Positions 27,495 through 35,154 of a stretch of 64,000 nucleotides of DNA are shown piece after piece. The first letter of the stretch is position 1; every line of letters begins with the position of its first letter. The stretch is taken from NCBI GenBank assembly GCA_963770155.1, contig CAVYOE010000001.1, forward strand, positions 1,860,001 to 1,924,000, in the 5' to 3' direction. Under the pieces are notes generated by a model. That model was not told the DNA's origin. It saw only the letters and a list, made by a program, of their open reading frames with translations, and made no database searches. The translations under genes were made by a program, and so were the position numbers. The DNA is from CAVYOE01 sp963770155 (GTDB lineage Bacteria; Actinomycetota; Thermoleophilia; Solirubrobacterales; 70-9).

Positions 27495-28151
27495 ATGGTT
27501 CTCAGCGACCGCACGATCAAGGCGGAGGTTGCGGCTGGCCGGCTCGTTTTCGACCCGTACGACGAGACGCTGGTGCAGCCATCTAGCGTCGACGTCCGCG
27601 TCGACGGGGCCTTCCGCGTCTTTCACAACTCGCGCCGCCCCTATATCGACGTGCGCGAGCCGATGGAGGACCTGACCGAGCTCGTCCGCGTCGAGGAGGG
27701 CGATCCGTTTGTCCTGCACCCAGGCGAGTTCGTGCTCGGCCAGACGCTCGAGCGGGTCAAGATCCCGGCCGATCTCGTCGCCAGGCTCGAGGGAAAGAGC
27801 TCGCTCGGCCGCCTCGGCCTGGTCATCCATTCGACTGCGGGCTTCGTCGACCCGGGATTCGAGGGAAACCTCACCCTGGAGCTCTCGAACCTCGCCAACC
27901 TCCCGATCACGATCTACCAGGGGATGCCGATCGGGCAGATCTCGTTCATGCGCATGGACGGCGCGGTCGAGAATGCCTACGGCGGCAAGCAGGCCGGCAG
28001 CAAGTACCAGGGTCAGGCCGAGCCGACCGCGAGCCGCTTCTATCTCAACTTCCGCAAGGAAGGTGCCAACGGCGCCGCGGCAGGGGATGTTGCGGACGCC
28101 AACGGCACGCCTGAGCAGGCGCAGACCTCGGACCGCTCCGAAAAGAAGTAG
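27495..28151 (+). CDS. dcd: dCTP deaminase (possibly bifunctional dCTP deaminase/dUTPase)
   Basis: Cytoplasmic trimeric enzyme supplying dUMP/dUTP for thymidylate. The 218 residues include a C-terminal extension of about 28 hydrophilic residues. Motifs are LVQPSSVDVRVDGAFRVF, the active-site LEGKSSLGRLGLVIHSTAGF with its following VDPGFEGNLTLELSN, and AYGGKQAGSKYQGQ near the end. Actinobacterial members of this family are often bifunctional, but I cannot decide that by eye. The ATG at 27495 begins the conserved MVLSDRTIKAEV. Confidence 0.9.
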   Translation: MVLSDRTIKAEVAAGRLVFDPYDETLVQPSSVDVRVDGAFRVFHNSRRPYIDVREPMEDLTELVRVEEGDPFVLHPGEFVLGQTLERVKIPADLVARLEGKSSLGRLGLVIHSTAGFVDPGFEGNLTLELSNLANLPITIYQGMPIGQISFMRMDGAVENAYGGKQAGSKYQGQAEPTASRFYLNFRKEGANGAAAGDVADANGTPEQAQTSDRSEKK

Positions 28152-28187
28152 TCACCGGGCGGACGGGCCGCCGTTACCATTCCTTCA

Positions 28188-28442
28188 ATGCCGAATATCG
28201 GACCACTCGAGATCGCGATCGTCCTGATCATCGTCCTGATCATCTTCGGGCCCAAGCGCCTGCCCGAGCTCGGGCGCTCGATGGGCAAGGGCATCCGCGA
28301 CTTCCGGAACGCGATGGGCAAGGACGACGACGATGATGACGACAAGCGCGCCCAGCTCGAGTCCAATCCCGCCCCGGCTGCTCCCCAGGCTCAGCCCGAG
28401 AAGCCTGCCGAGGGCGAAGTGATCACCGAACGCAAGGTCTAG
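28188..28442 (+). CDS. tatA: Sec-independent protein translocase TatA
   Basis: An 84-residue protein with the TatA/E layout. A short N-terminal membrane helix (IGPLEIAIVLIIVLIIFG) is followed by the hinge FGPKRLPELGRSMGKGIRDF, an amphipathic helix, an Asp-rich stretch (KDDDDDDDKR) and a Pro/Glu tail. It forms the oligomeric pore for export of folded, twin-arginine proteins. tatC begins 2 bases downstream. Candidate substrates nearby are the ferritin-like pair and the Rieske protein. Confidence 0.93.
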   Translation: MPNIGPLEIAIVLIIVLIIFGPKRLPELGRSMGKGIRDFRNAMGKDDDDDDDKRAQLESNPAPAAPQAQPEKPAEGEVITERKV

Positions 28443-28444
28443 TG

Positions 28445-29278
28445 ATGGCCCGGCTGCGGCCGGTAGATCACGAAGCTCGCCTCACCCTGGTCGAGCATCT
28501 CGACGAGCTGCGCTCGCGGCTGATCGTCATCGCCCTCGTCTTCGCCGCGGCCCTCGCCTTCTGCTTCTGGCAGAACAACGAGCTGCTCGAGATCGCCAAC
28601 CAGCCGCTCCCCGGAGACCGGGTGCCGATCACCTTCGGCGTGGCGGAGCCGTTCACGACCACGCTGACGGTCGCGGTCTACGGGGCCCTGCTGATCTCCT
28701 TCCCGGTGATCATCTACGAGCTCTACGCGTTCGTGCTGCCGGCGCTCACCCCCGCGGAGAAGCGCACCCTGCTCCCGTTCATGCTGGTCGCGCCGCTCCT
28801 GTTCATCGGCGGGGTCCTCTTCGCCTACTTCATGGTGATTCCGGCGGCGACCGACTTCCTCCTCGAGTTCAACCAGAACGAGTTCCAGATCGAGGTTCGC
28901 GCGCGCGAGTACTACGGCTTCCTCGGGATGGCCCTGATCGCGGTCGGCCTGCTCTACGAGCTGCCGCTCGGGGTGCTTGCCGTCACCCGCCTTGGGATCG
29001 TCACCCCGCAGCAAATCGCGGCGAACCGCCGCTACGCCGTGCTGGTGATAGCGGTCCTGGCGATGCTCCTGCCGGGCACCGACCCGGTCACGATGCTGAT
29101 CGCGATGGTGCCGCTGCTGCTCCTGTTCGAGGGGAGCCTGCTCCTTTCGCGCCTGCTGCAGCCCGCCTGGCAGAAGGAGGGTGTTGAAAGGACGGGTGCT
29201 GATACGCAGAGCGCCGAGACAGAGGAGGCTGAGGGCCCCGAACCCCCAGGTCCCGCCCCGGGACAGGCACCCAGCTAG
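28445..29278 (+). CDS. tatC: Sec-independent protein translocase TatC
   Basis: A 277-residue six-helix membrane protein that reads the twin-arginine signal. The conserved N-terminus LVEHLDELRSRL, the first periplasmic region, the central FPVIIYELYAFVLPALTPAEKR and the later LPLGVLAVTRLGIVTPQQIAANRRYA are all clear TatC signatures. ATG 28445 is chosen; GTG 28442 immediately before it is possible. A Pro/Glu-rich tail of about 35 residues is not conserved. It is in operon with tatA. Confidence 0.95.
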   Translation: MARLRPVDHEARLTLVEHLDELRSRLIVIALVFAAALAFCFWQNNELLEIANQPLPGDRVPITFGVAEPFTTTLTVAVYGALLISFPVIIYELYAFVLPALTPAEKRTLLPFMLVAPLLFIGGVLFAYFMVIPAATDFLLEFNQNEFQIEVRAREYYGFLGMALIAVGLLYELPLGVLAVTRLGIVTPQQIAANRRYAVLVIAVLAMLLPGTDPVTMLIAMVPLLLLFEGSLLLSRLLQPAWQKEGVERTGADTQSAETEEAEGPEPPGPAPGQAPS

Positions 29279-29287
29279 TCTTCTCCG

Positions 29288-30103
29288 GTGCTTTTCGACC
29301 TGCAGAGCCCGCGCCGCAGGCGCTTCATCAAGGTCATCTACGGCAGCCTTGCCGTGCTCATGGGCGGCGGCCTGATCTTTTTTGGGATCGGCGGCGAAGT
29401 CTCAGGCGGGTTAGTTGATGGGCTAGGGCTAGGAGATGACGGCGGCGGGGATGTGAGCTTCGACGAGGATGTCGAAGCGGCCGAGAAGAAGCTCGCGGTC
29501 AATCCCAAGGATCAGGCGGCGCTTCTGGCGCTCGCGAGGGCGCGCGTCAACAGCGGCAATCTGAAGCTGGAGCCGAACCCGGAGACCCAGATCCCCACCC
29601 CCACCGAGGAATCTCAGCAGGAGTACCAGCAGGCCGTGTCCGCCTGGGACCGCTACCTGAAGACCAAGCCGCCACAGCCCGACGTTCAGGTGGCGACGCT
29701 GATGTCGCAGGCGTACGTGTACCTGGCCGAATCGTCAACCAGCGCCAGCGACGCCCTCGCCAACATCAAGGGCGCGGCGGACTCCCAGCAACTCGTCGCG
29801 GACGCACAGCCGAGCGCCGGCTCGCTTTCGGAGCTCGCCACCTATCTCTACTTCGCCGGCGACACCGCGGCGGCCGATGCCGCCGCAAAGGAGGCCGAGG
29901 AAATGGCCGAGCCCTCGCAGCGCTCGACCGTCAAGGAGCAGATGTCCGCCTTCAAGAAGGCGGGCGCCGAGTTCCAGAAGCAGGTCGAGGAGGCCAACAA
30001 GGCGGCCGGCGCCGGCGCCCCGGGCGCGAACCCGCTCGAAGACACCGGCGGCGGTCTCTCTGGCGGCGGCCTCGGTGGCGGGGTTTCCCTCGGCGGCCCC
30101 TAA
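29288..30103 (+). CDS. Membrane-anchored TPR-like protein, unknown
   Basis: 271 residues with GTG start at 29288. One membrane helix near residues 18-36 (VIYGSLAVLMGGGLIFFG) is followed by a Gly/Asp linker. A helical region (about 60-225) has TPR-like spacing: KLAVNPKDQAALLALARARV, a middle YQQAVSAWDRYLKTKP, and a later ELATYLYFAGDTAAADAAAK. The tail is Gly-rich and low complexity. It follows tatC by 9 bases. A scaffold role at the membrane is inferred. Confidence 0.6.
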   Translation: MLFDLQSPRRRRFIKVIYGSLAVLMGGGLIFFGIGGEVSGGLVDGLGLGDDGGGDVSFDEDVEAAEKKLAVNPKDQAALLALARARVNSGNLKLEPNPETQIPTPTEESQQEYQQAVSAWDRYLKTKPPQPDVQVATLMSQAYVYLAESSTSASDALANIKGAADSQQLVADAQPSAGSLSELATYLYFAGDTAAADAAAKEAEEMAEPSQRSTVKEQMSAFKKAGAEFQKQVEEANKAAGAGAPGANPLEDTGGGLSGGGLGGGVSLGGP

Positions 30104-30133
30104 ACTTTCACGCCCCATCCTGACGATGGCACC

Positions 30134-30206
30134 GGGCCGTTAGCTCAGTTGGTAGAGCAGGAGCCTCTTAAGCTCAAGGTCGAAGGTTCGAATCCTTCAC
30201 GGCCCA
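30134..30206 (+). tRNA. tRNA-Lys (anticodon CTT)
   Basis: A 73-base cloverleaf. The acceptor stem GGGCCGT pairs with ACGGCCC, followed by discriminator A at 30206. The D arm is GCTC...GAGC. The anticodon loop CTCTTAA carries CTT at 30167-30169, and the T arm is GAAGGTTCGAATCCTTC. CCA is not encoded. The first pair of the anticodon stem (30160/30176) is a G-A mismatch. The gene content changes sharply just downstream, so this tRNA is a candidate integration site. Confidence 0.95.
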
Positions 30207-30406
30207 TCTCTATCGGTCAGTCCGAACTGAAGCCCAGACTTTAGTAGCCGACTTTGTGCCTAGCGGAAGGCATTTGCCCGTAGTCCCGGTTTTCCCCTGC
30301 ACCGAGGCGTGCTTTCTCACCCTTCTTTCAGGCACCGAAACGCGGAGCACCATTGCAGCCAGTCGGCGAGTTACCCTGACCGTGTCACTGCGCGAATGGA
30401 CTTGAG

Positions 30407-31708
30407 ATGACCGCCGAAATTGCGGTCATGAACACCGAAGCGGTTGCGTTGGCCGCCGACAGCGCGGTGACCATGCGGACACGTGCCGGACCCAAGATCT
30501 ACCAGTCGGCCAACAAGATCTTCCGACTATCTCGCTCCGCCCCCATTGCTCTGATGGTCTACGACAGCGCCAATTTCCTGCATGTGCCGTGGGAGACCAT
30601 CGCAAAAAGTTATCGCGCGGCGCGCGGAGAAGAAACGTTCGGGAAGCTCACCGATCACGCTCAAGATTTCTTACGATTTATGAAGCAGTCGAAACTGCTG
30701 TTTCCCGATGACGCTCGCGAGCAGCACACTCGGCAGACGGTGTATTCGCTCTACTTCGGAATTCTGCGCGAGATCGACAGAGCAACCGAAGAAAGACTCA
30801 AGCAGGGTCCGGTGAGTAAGAAGGAGATTGCCGAGATTGCTTCTCAGACCATCAAGGCGTGCAGCGATTACTTTGCCGGGGTCAAAAAGGTTCGAGGAGC
30901 TCCCAATCGAGATACCACCAGAAAGCGTTTGACCCCCGCGATCGCCCGGGCGCGGAAAGCCCTTTTTGGAGGGTTCAACCTCACGGCAGCCGATTCAAAC
31001 AGACTCGCTGGAATTGCCGTGGATTCATTCTCCAAAGACAGGGAAATGCTTGTCCGGTCACCCTCACGAGCGGGCGTGGTCATTGCAGGCTTCGGCTCGG
31101 ACGAGATCTACCCCAGCGTGTTTGAAGTTGTCGTTGAAACGCTTCTAGGCCCATCCCTCAAAGCCGTCAAGGAGCAGTGCACGACAGTTGGTCCGGCGAC
31201 TCTTGGCGCGGCCATCCTTCCATTCGCTCAGAGGGAAATCGTCGATGCATTCCTTCAAGGAATAGACCCTGGGTATATCAAGTACCTCCGAGGCCGCTGG
31301 CAACATGTCATCGACACGCTTGGAACGAAGATTGCCGACGAGGCCGGCCTTACGGGCACCAAGCGGACGCAAGTTGAGGCTGCAACCAAGAAACACTGCC
31401 AAGATGCGGCTGGGACCGACGGCACTGAGATTGAGCGGATGATCCAACGGGACTACGTGTCGCCGATCCTCGACGCCGTTCTCATGCTCCCGAAGGATGA
31501 GCTCGGAGCAATGGCCGAGTCTCTTGTCAACTTGACTTCCTTTCGCCACAAGGTTTCTCGGGAAGCTGAGACTGTTGGTGGCCCAATCGATGTGGCGGTA
31601 ATTTCAAAGGGAGATGGCTTGATCTGGATCAAGCGCAAGCATTACTTTGAACCAGAGCTAAATCCACAGTACTTTGCGACTAGATTCGGAGGTGGTAGCG
31701 ACCAGTGA
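30407..31708 (+). CDS. HslV/proteasome-like Ntn-hydrolase family protein
   Basis: 433 residues. The N-terminus aligns by eye with HslV and proteasome beta subunits. After Met removal Thr is residue 1, and Asp in LAADSAVT falls at position 17, exactly as Asp17 in HslV. A Lys in the following KIYQSANKIF segment stands near the place of Lys33, and SAPIALMVYDSANF fits the next strand. The rest (about residues 60-400) is a long helical insertion followed by a last strand pair (GGPIDVAVISKGDGLIWIKR). Much longer than HslV (about 175). No partner ATPase is seen. A small basic protein overlaps its stop. Peptidase activity is inference. Confidence 0.65.
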   Translation: MTAEIAVMNTEAVALAADSAVTMRTRAGPKIYQSANKIFRLSRSAPIALMVYDSANFLHVPWETIAKSYRAARGEETFGKLTDHAQDFLRFMKQSKLLFPDDAREQHTRQTVYSLYFGILREIDRATEERLKQGPVSKKEIAEIASQTIKACSDYFAGVKKVRGAPNRDTTRKRLTPAIARARKALFGGFNLTAADSNRLAGIAVDSFSKDREMLVRSPSRAGVVIAGFGSDEIYPSVFEVVVETLLGPSLKAVKEQCTTVGPATLGAAILPFAQREIVDAFLQGIDPGYIKYLRGRWQHVIDTLGTKIADEAGLTGTKRTQVEAATKKHCQDAAGTDGTEIERMIQRDYVSPILDAVLMLPKDELGAMAESLVNLTSFRHKVSREAETVGGPIDVAVISKGDGLIWIKRKHYFEPELNPQYFATRFGGGSDQ

Positions 31709-31935
31709 CACCCAAGACAAAAAAGATGGCGACAACAACTTCTCGGAAGAAGAAAGCATCATCGACGAAAGGTGCCTCAAAGAAGAAATCGTCGGCAATG
31801 AATGGGAGAAAGTTCCGAAGCATCGATGAGGTTCGCCAGGCCCTATATCCAAACGCGATAGCGCGGATTGCTCAAAGCCGCGAGGAGCCCGGAATGGGTG
31901 GTTTAGGCCACCTTCACTCTGAGGACGAGACCTAA
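31705..31935 (+). CDS. Small basic protein coupled to the Ntn-hydrolase gene
   Basis: A 76-residue protein with GTG start at 31705 overlapping the previous TGA by 4 bases. The first 35 residues are Lys/Ser/Thr-rich and disordered-looking (KKKASSTKGASKKKSS), followed by one helix (FRSIDEVRQALYP) and a Gly/His tail. There is no known family. The tight coupling suggests it works with the Ntn-hydrolase-like protein, perhaps as an inhibitor, adaptor or nucleic-acid tether; this is inference. Confidence 0.55.
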   Translation: MTPKTKKMATTTSRKKKASSTKGASKKKSSAMNGRKFRSIDEVRQALYPNAIARIAQSREEPGMGGLGHLHSEDET

Positions 31936-32042
31936 ATCCACCGCTTCGGCCATGCTCGAACCAAGCGCCGGGTCAAGCGGACGGCTATTCGAGCGCCAGG
32001 CCGACAATCTGCTCCAGGCCGGGCCGTTCGCCCAGCCGGTCC

Positions 32043-33458
32043 CTAGGAGTCGATCCGCAGCTCGAGGGAGCTTTCGTAGAGCTCGACCCGCGGCACATCC
32101 TTAACTCGCGGGATCGCTTCGCCTTCCAGCCAGGCGAGAGCACGGCCTGGCATGTTGGCGAATAAGGGCCTTGGGTCGCGAGGATGGCTGGTCGCGTCGA
32201 TCGCTATCTCGCCAATGGCGCGGTTTGTCTTGCCATCCTCGCTCCGGCGGTGGATCTCGGTGACCCAGATCCAGACTGAGGTCGGCACACGCTGGTGGTG
32301 GCTGACCACCTCATCGGGCAGCCCGCGGTTGCGGAGGCGCATCTTGTATCGGGCTGAATCGACGGCGTAGGTGCGGAAGCGAAGGTCGCCGCCTTGATAG
32401 GCCTCTACCACCGCGTCAAGCTGCGGGTTGACCCCGGCGCCTTGCATGAAATGGAGCAGCCCGTTGATTTCCGCCTGCTCAGCCTTGACATGGATTCGAG
32501 CGGGCAGCGGGACCAGGAGCATTTCCCACTTGCCCTTCAGACGGTCTTTACCCTCCTCCCAGACCGGACCCCGGCGCTGATCGCCATCGCCGTGCCAGAC
32601 GTCGACACGCTCGTACGGCTCGGTGTTGTCGTCGCTACGGATGAAGAAGAGATCACCGTTCCTGTGTCCGTAGCCGATGAGGACGCTGAGGTGGTTCGCC
32701 GTGCTCAATGCAACGGGGAAGCCGGAATTGAGGTAACGGCAGACGACCGCCTCGAGGTCCTGGCCGCTCGGCAACTCGTGGGGGGTGTAGGGCAGCGTCG
32801 GCAGCCCCAAGCCGTCGAAGGCCCTGGCCACCTCATGGAGGAACAGGCCGCTCGAAAGCGAGGTCTTGTCGACCCTGCGGCGGGTTCCGGACGCTTCGGC
32901 GACTGCAGCAATCGAGTGACGGGGGCAATTGTGCTGGAGGTGGTGGTAGCGGGCGATCGCCCAAATCGCGGCATGGGCGCAGCGGCCGTAGACGCCGTCC
33001 TGGCTCATGAATGGCCACGCCGAAACGCCGTACTCAACGCCATGGGGGTGGGCTAGGTGGTCGGCCAGACAGCAGACAAACGGCGCGATCGCCGGGGGCG
33101 GGGCGATTGCGGTTCGGCCGATCGGCTTAGGTGACGGGCGGGCGACGATGAAGCCGAGAAACTCATCGGCGTTGAAAAACAAGAGACGCTCGCATTTGTC
33201 CGACGGCGGATTGAAGTTGCGGGCATAGAGGTTCGAATACTCGGAGCGGAAATCAAAGTCCACATAGGGCGCCTCGACGAAGACCCGGTTGGCCCCAAAC
33301 TCTTCGAGATAGTCGAGAATGCTCTGCAGTTGGACCGACTTCGAGGACGGAGCAAATGGCTTGTCCGCCGGCCCATATCGGTCCGTCAGAGCGTCGATGT
33401 CTTCGGGGAGCCGGAACTCCCTTGGCGCATCAATGCGCGCCCAGTCGTTTGGGACCAC
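32043..33458 (-). CDS. Papain-like (C39-type) cysteine peptidase, last gene of the regulator arm
   Basis: 471 residues with no signal peptide, so cytoplasmic. The central part has a papain-fold triad in the right order: Cys160 in VYGRCAHAAIWAIARYHHL, preceded by a candidate oxyanion Gln153; His256 in STANHLSVLIGYGH; and Asp276/277 in FFIRSDDNTEP. Flanking regions (1-145 and 310-471) are unfamiliar, the latter beta-rich with VWIWVTEIHRR. It lies 3 bases after a small gene and downstream of the XRE regulator, in the arm divergent from the Ub-like operon. A role in processing or removing the Ub-like tag, or as an effector, is inferred from context. Confidence 0.6.
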   Translation of the reverse strand: MVPNDWARIDAPREFRLPEDIDALTDRYGPADKPFAPSSKSVQLQSILDYLEEFGANRVFVEAPYVDFDFRSEYSNLYARNFNPPSDKCERLLFFNADEFLGFIVARPSPKPIGRTAIAPPPAIAPFVCCLADHLAHPHGVEYGVSAWPFMSQDGVYGRCAHAAIWAIARYHHLQHNCPRHSIAAVAEASGTRRRVDKTSLSSGLFLHEVARAFDGLGLPTLPYTPHELPSGQDLEAVVCRYLNSGFPVALSTANHLSVLIGYGHRNGDLFFIRSDDNTEPYERVDVWHGDGDQRRGPVWEEGKDRLKGKWEMLLVPLPARIHVKAEQAEINGLLHFMQGAGVNPQLDAVVEAYQGGDLRFRTYAVDSARYKMRLRNRGLPDEVVSHHQRVPTSVWIWVTEIHRRSEDGKTNRAIGEIAIDATSHPRDPRPLFANMPGRALAWLEGEAIPRVKDVPRVELYESSLELRIDS

Positions 33459-33461
33459 GAG

Positions 33462-33701
33462 CTAGTCCGCGTAAAGGGTGTGGAGCCGAGCTGCAGCTGC
33501 TGCGTGGGCCCGCTCGACATCATCAAGCGCGAGCTGCAGCCACTCTCGCTGCGCGGCGCTGACCGGCTGGCTTGAGTTCTGCGCCGGGTCGCCGAGCTCG
33601 ACGTTTATTACTTCTTCGAGCGTTTCGAGCTTTTGGGCGGCGGTCACGACCGCATCAAGCTCAGAGCGCATAAGCGGGGTGGATATCACAGTCGAACGCA
33701 T
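33462..33701 (-). CDS. Small helical protein between regulator and peptidase
   Basis: A 79-residue protein starting at ATG 33701. It is mostly helical, with a region ELDAVVTAAQKLETLEEVI, a short loop, and the helix AQREWLQLALDDVERAHAAAAARL. There are no cysteines or membrane segments. It ends 3 bases before the papain-like peptidase, so the two are almost certainly co-translated. The gap of 130 bases to the XRE gene holds no convincing gene. Function unknown; an accessory of the peptidase is a guess. Confidence 0.5.
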   Translation of the reverse strand: MRSTVISTPLMRSELDAVVTAAQKLETLEEVINVELGDPAQNSSQPVSAAQREWLQLALDDVERAHAAAAARLHTLYAD

Positions 33702-33831
33702 TACATTGTCCTTCGCTTGGCGGACGGGGTTCCCTTTCCGAGGGCGATGTGTGAGCGGAAGCTGGATAGGCGACTCTCTGCTGACAACATAGCCACGCCG
33801 GGCGCAGGCCTGCAGCGCTGAGGCGGTCCGC

Positions 33832-34197
33832 CTAGCTTGTGCTGTGCTGGCGCTGCTGGCGGCGAAAATGCAGAAAGTCGCTCAACTCGTTGAGTTCCTC
33901 GGCACTTAGATCCTCGGCAAGGAGCGCTTGGGCCAGCTCTCCCACCGGGTCGCCCAGTTCGGCGGCTTCGGCGTCGGCCGTCGCGTAGCCGGCTAGTCGC
34001 ATCAACTCCCAATACGGAGCCTCGAGAGCACCGGCAAGGGCCCGCAGTTTGTGCGGGGAGGGCGAGCTGATCTCGCCGCGTTCCAGCTTCTGGACGTAGG
34101 CGGGCGAAATTCCCGCCGCAGCCGCGGTCTTGGCGAGTGACCAACCATGCCGCTGACGCAGAGCAGCCAGACGCTTTCCCAGTGCCTGGGCGCCCAT
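33832..34197 (-). CDS. XRE-family HTH transcriptional regulator
   Basis: A 121-residue protein. Residues 6-60 form a Cro/CI-type helix-turn-helix: LGKRLAALRQRHGWSLAKTA, then AAGISPAYVQKLERGEISSP and LRALAGALEAPYWELMRLAG. The C-terminal part is acidic and helical, probably for dimer formation. It is divergent from the Ub-like operon across a 150-base region that carries an 11-bp inverted repeat around a good promoter, so it probably controls that operon and its own. There is no protease or ligand domain, so the inducing signal is unknown. Confidence 0.85.
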   Translation of the reverse strand: MGAQALGKRLAALRQRHGWSLAKTAAAAGISPAYVQKLERGEISSPSPHKLRALAGALEAPYWELMRLAGYATADAEAAELGDPVGELAQALLAEDLSAEELNELSDFLHFRRQQRQHSTS

Positions 34198-34239
34198 CAG
34201 GCCACCTCCAACGAGCTGGCAGATACTACTTTCATAGAC

Positions 34240-34316
34240 GCAGCGTACACGATAGTTGACACAGGAGCAAGGACCTGCTACTTTCCTGCTTGTTCATACA
34301 CCAAAGTGTACGCTGC
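34240..34316. promoter_or_regulatory. Paired operator-like inverted repeats around the promoter
   Basis: GCAGCGTACAC at 34240-34250 is the exact reverse complement of GTGTACGCTGC at 34306-34316. Within them are two local near-palindromes of the same design: TACAC-N4-GTTGA at 34246-34259, overlapping the -35 box, and TACAC-N4-GTGTA at 34297-34310, just past the start site. The layout suits repression by the divergent XRE protein, perhaps with dimer-dimer contact across the promoter. Binding is inferred. Confidence 0.6.
34256..34284 (+). promoter_or_regulatory. Predicted sigma70-type promoter of the Ub-like operon
   Basis: TTGACA at 34256-34261 matches the -35 consensus exactly. TACTTT at 34279-34284 matches four of six bases of the -10 box, and the spacer is 17 bases, the optimum. 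Transcription would start near 34291, about 57 bases before the Ubl ATG at 34348. The operator-like inverted repeats overlap the -35 box and lie just after the start site. Confidence 0.65.
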
Positions 34317-34347
34317 TTGCCGGCGCGCGCTTCCCAAAGGAGACTTC

Positions 34348-34647
34348 ATGAGCGAAGAAAAGACCAAGCAAACCCCCGACAAGTCGGATAAGCCCAAAGC
34401 GGACAAACAGACGCTTACGGTGACCGTCTTCGCCCCGCGTGAGACCGAACCCCGTCAGTTCGAGTGGGACAAGCATCTGACGGTCGGCGAGGCGGCTGAC
34501 CAGGCTGCAGCTGCCTTTGGTTACGCGCCAGGCAGTCCGACGCTGGCCCGTGACGGATCCCCGCTGGAGCGCGAAAAGCAGCTCGTCGCTGAGAAGGTGC
34601 GAGATGGGGAAGAGCTCGAGCTCGTCGACATCGGGGGCGGGGTCTGA
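34348..34647 (+). CDS. Ubiquitin-like beta-grasp protein (tag)
   Basis: 99 residues. ATG 34348 follows an AAAGGAG ribosome site 5 bases upstream. Residues 1-20 are a charged, flexible lead. Residues 22-96 have the beta-grasp pattern: strand LTVTVFAP, strand RQFEWDKHLTVGEAADQAA leading into the helix, then PTLARDGSPLEREKQLV and the last strand DGEELELVDI. The C-terminus is GGGV, so one residue would have to be trimmed to expose the di-Gly end. Single-domain Ubls of this kind accompany E2/E1/JAMM genes in bacteria. It differs from the two-domain, ISG15-like BilA. First gene of a four-gene operon. Confidence 0.8.
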   Translation: MSEEKTKQTPDKSDKPKADKQTLTVTVFAPRETEPRQFEWDKHLTVGEAADQAAAAFGYAPGSPTLARDGSPLEREKQLVAEKVRDGEELELVDIGGGV

Positions 34648-35154
34648 ATGGCCCTTTTGCCGACGGAAGCGGTTCAGGCCTCAGTCGCTGCAGAGATGCC
34701 AGCAGTTGAGGCCTGGACCGCCCGTCGCCGAATGCGGTTCGAATACCGTGCCGAGGTCCCCGCCTTGCGTATCTGGCTCAAAGGACCGGGCGGCGAGCCC
34801 TATCTGCTTGAAGGAACGTTTGAGGAATACCCCACACTGCCGCCCGCCTGGCGATTCCTGCACCCAGTCACCGGCGAACAGATCGGCCGGGCCGCCTACC
34901 CCGCTCCGGCCCAGCCCCATCGGCGCGGTTCACCCCTGATTATTGACAGTGGCACCGAGGGGGTCGTAATTTGCGCCCACTTCAATCGCCTGGCCTTTGT
35001 CGATGAAGGGGGTCCTCACGGCGACTGGGGCCCGCTCGCTAACTGGCGCAATCAGCCCCCCAAGCCCTACACCTTCGCCGACAATATTGCCGACATGGCC
35101 AGTCGTATCGCCGTTGAGGTCAGCGATAGCGCAGGCCGAAAGGCCCCGCTGTGA
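34648..35154 (+). CDS. E2-like ubiquitin-conjugating-fold protein
   Basis: 168 residues, starting directly after the Ubl stop. The E2 core is recognisable: the strand region LRIWLKGPGGEPYLLEGTFE, the E2-type YPTLPPAWRFLHP turn, and the active-site strand GTEGVVICAHFNR with Cys109, the only cysteine in the protein. A C-terminal helix region (FADNIADMASRIAVEV) fits the family. It would carry the Ub-like tag as a thioester received from the E1. There is no E3-like domain. Its position between the Ubl and JAMM genes makes the assignment strong. Confidence 0.78.
   Translation: MALLPTEAVQASVAAEMPAVEAWTARRRMRFEYRAEVPALRIWLKGPGGEPYLLEGTFEEYPTLPPAWRFLHPVTGEQIGRAAYPAPAQPHRRGSPLIIDSGTEGVVICAHFNRLAFVDEGGPHGDWGPLANWRNQPPKPYTFADNIADMASRIAVEVSDSAGRKAPL

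Noticed and set aside
31936..32042. Short open frame after the small basic protein
   Set aside because: About 30 codons, no ribosome site and no recognisable product.
34348..34647. Thiamine/molybdopterin-type sulfur carrier (ThiS/MoaD) instead of a tag
   Set aside because: The operon includes an E2-like protein and a JAMM enzyme and no thiamine or molybdopterin genes, and the end is GGGV rather than a free GG.
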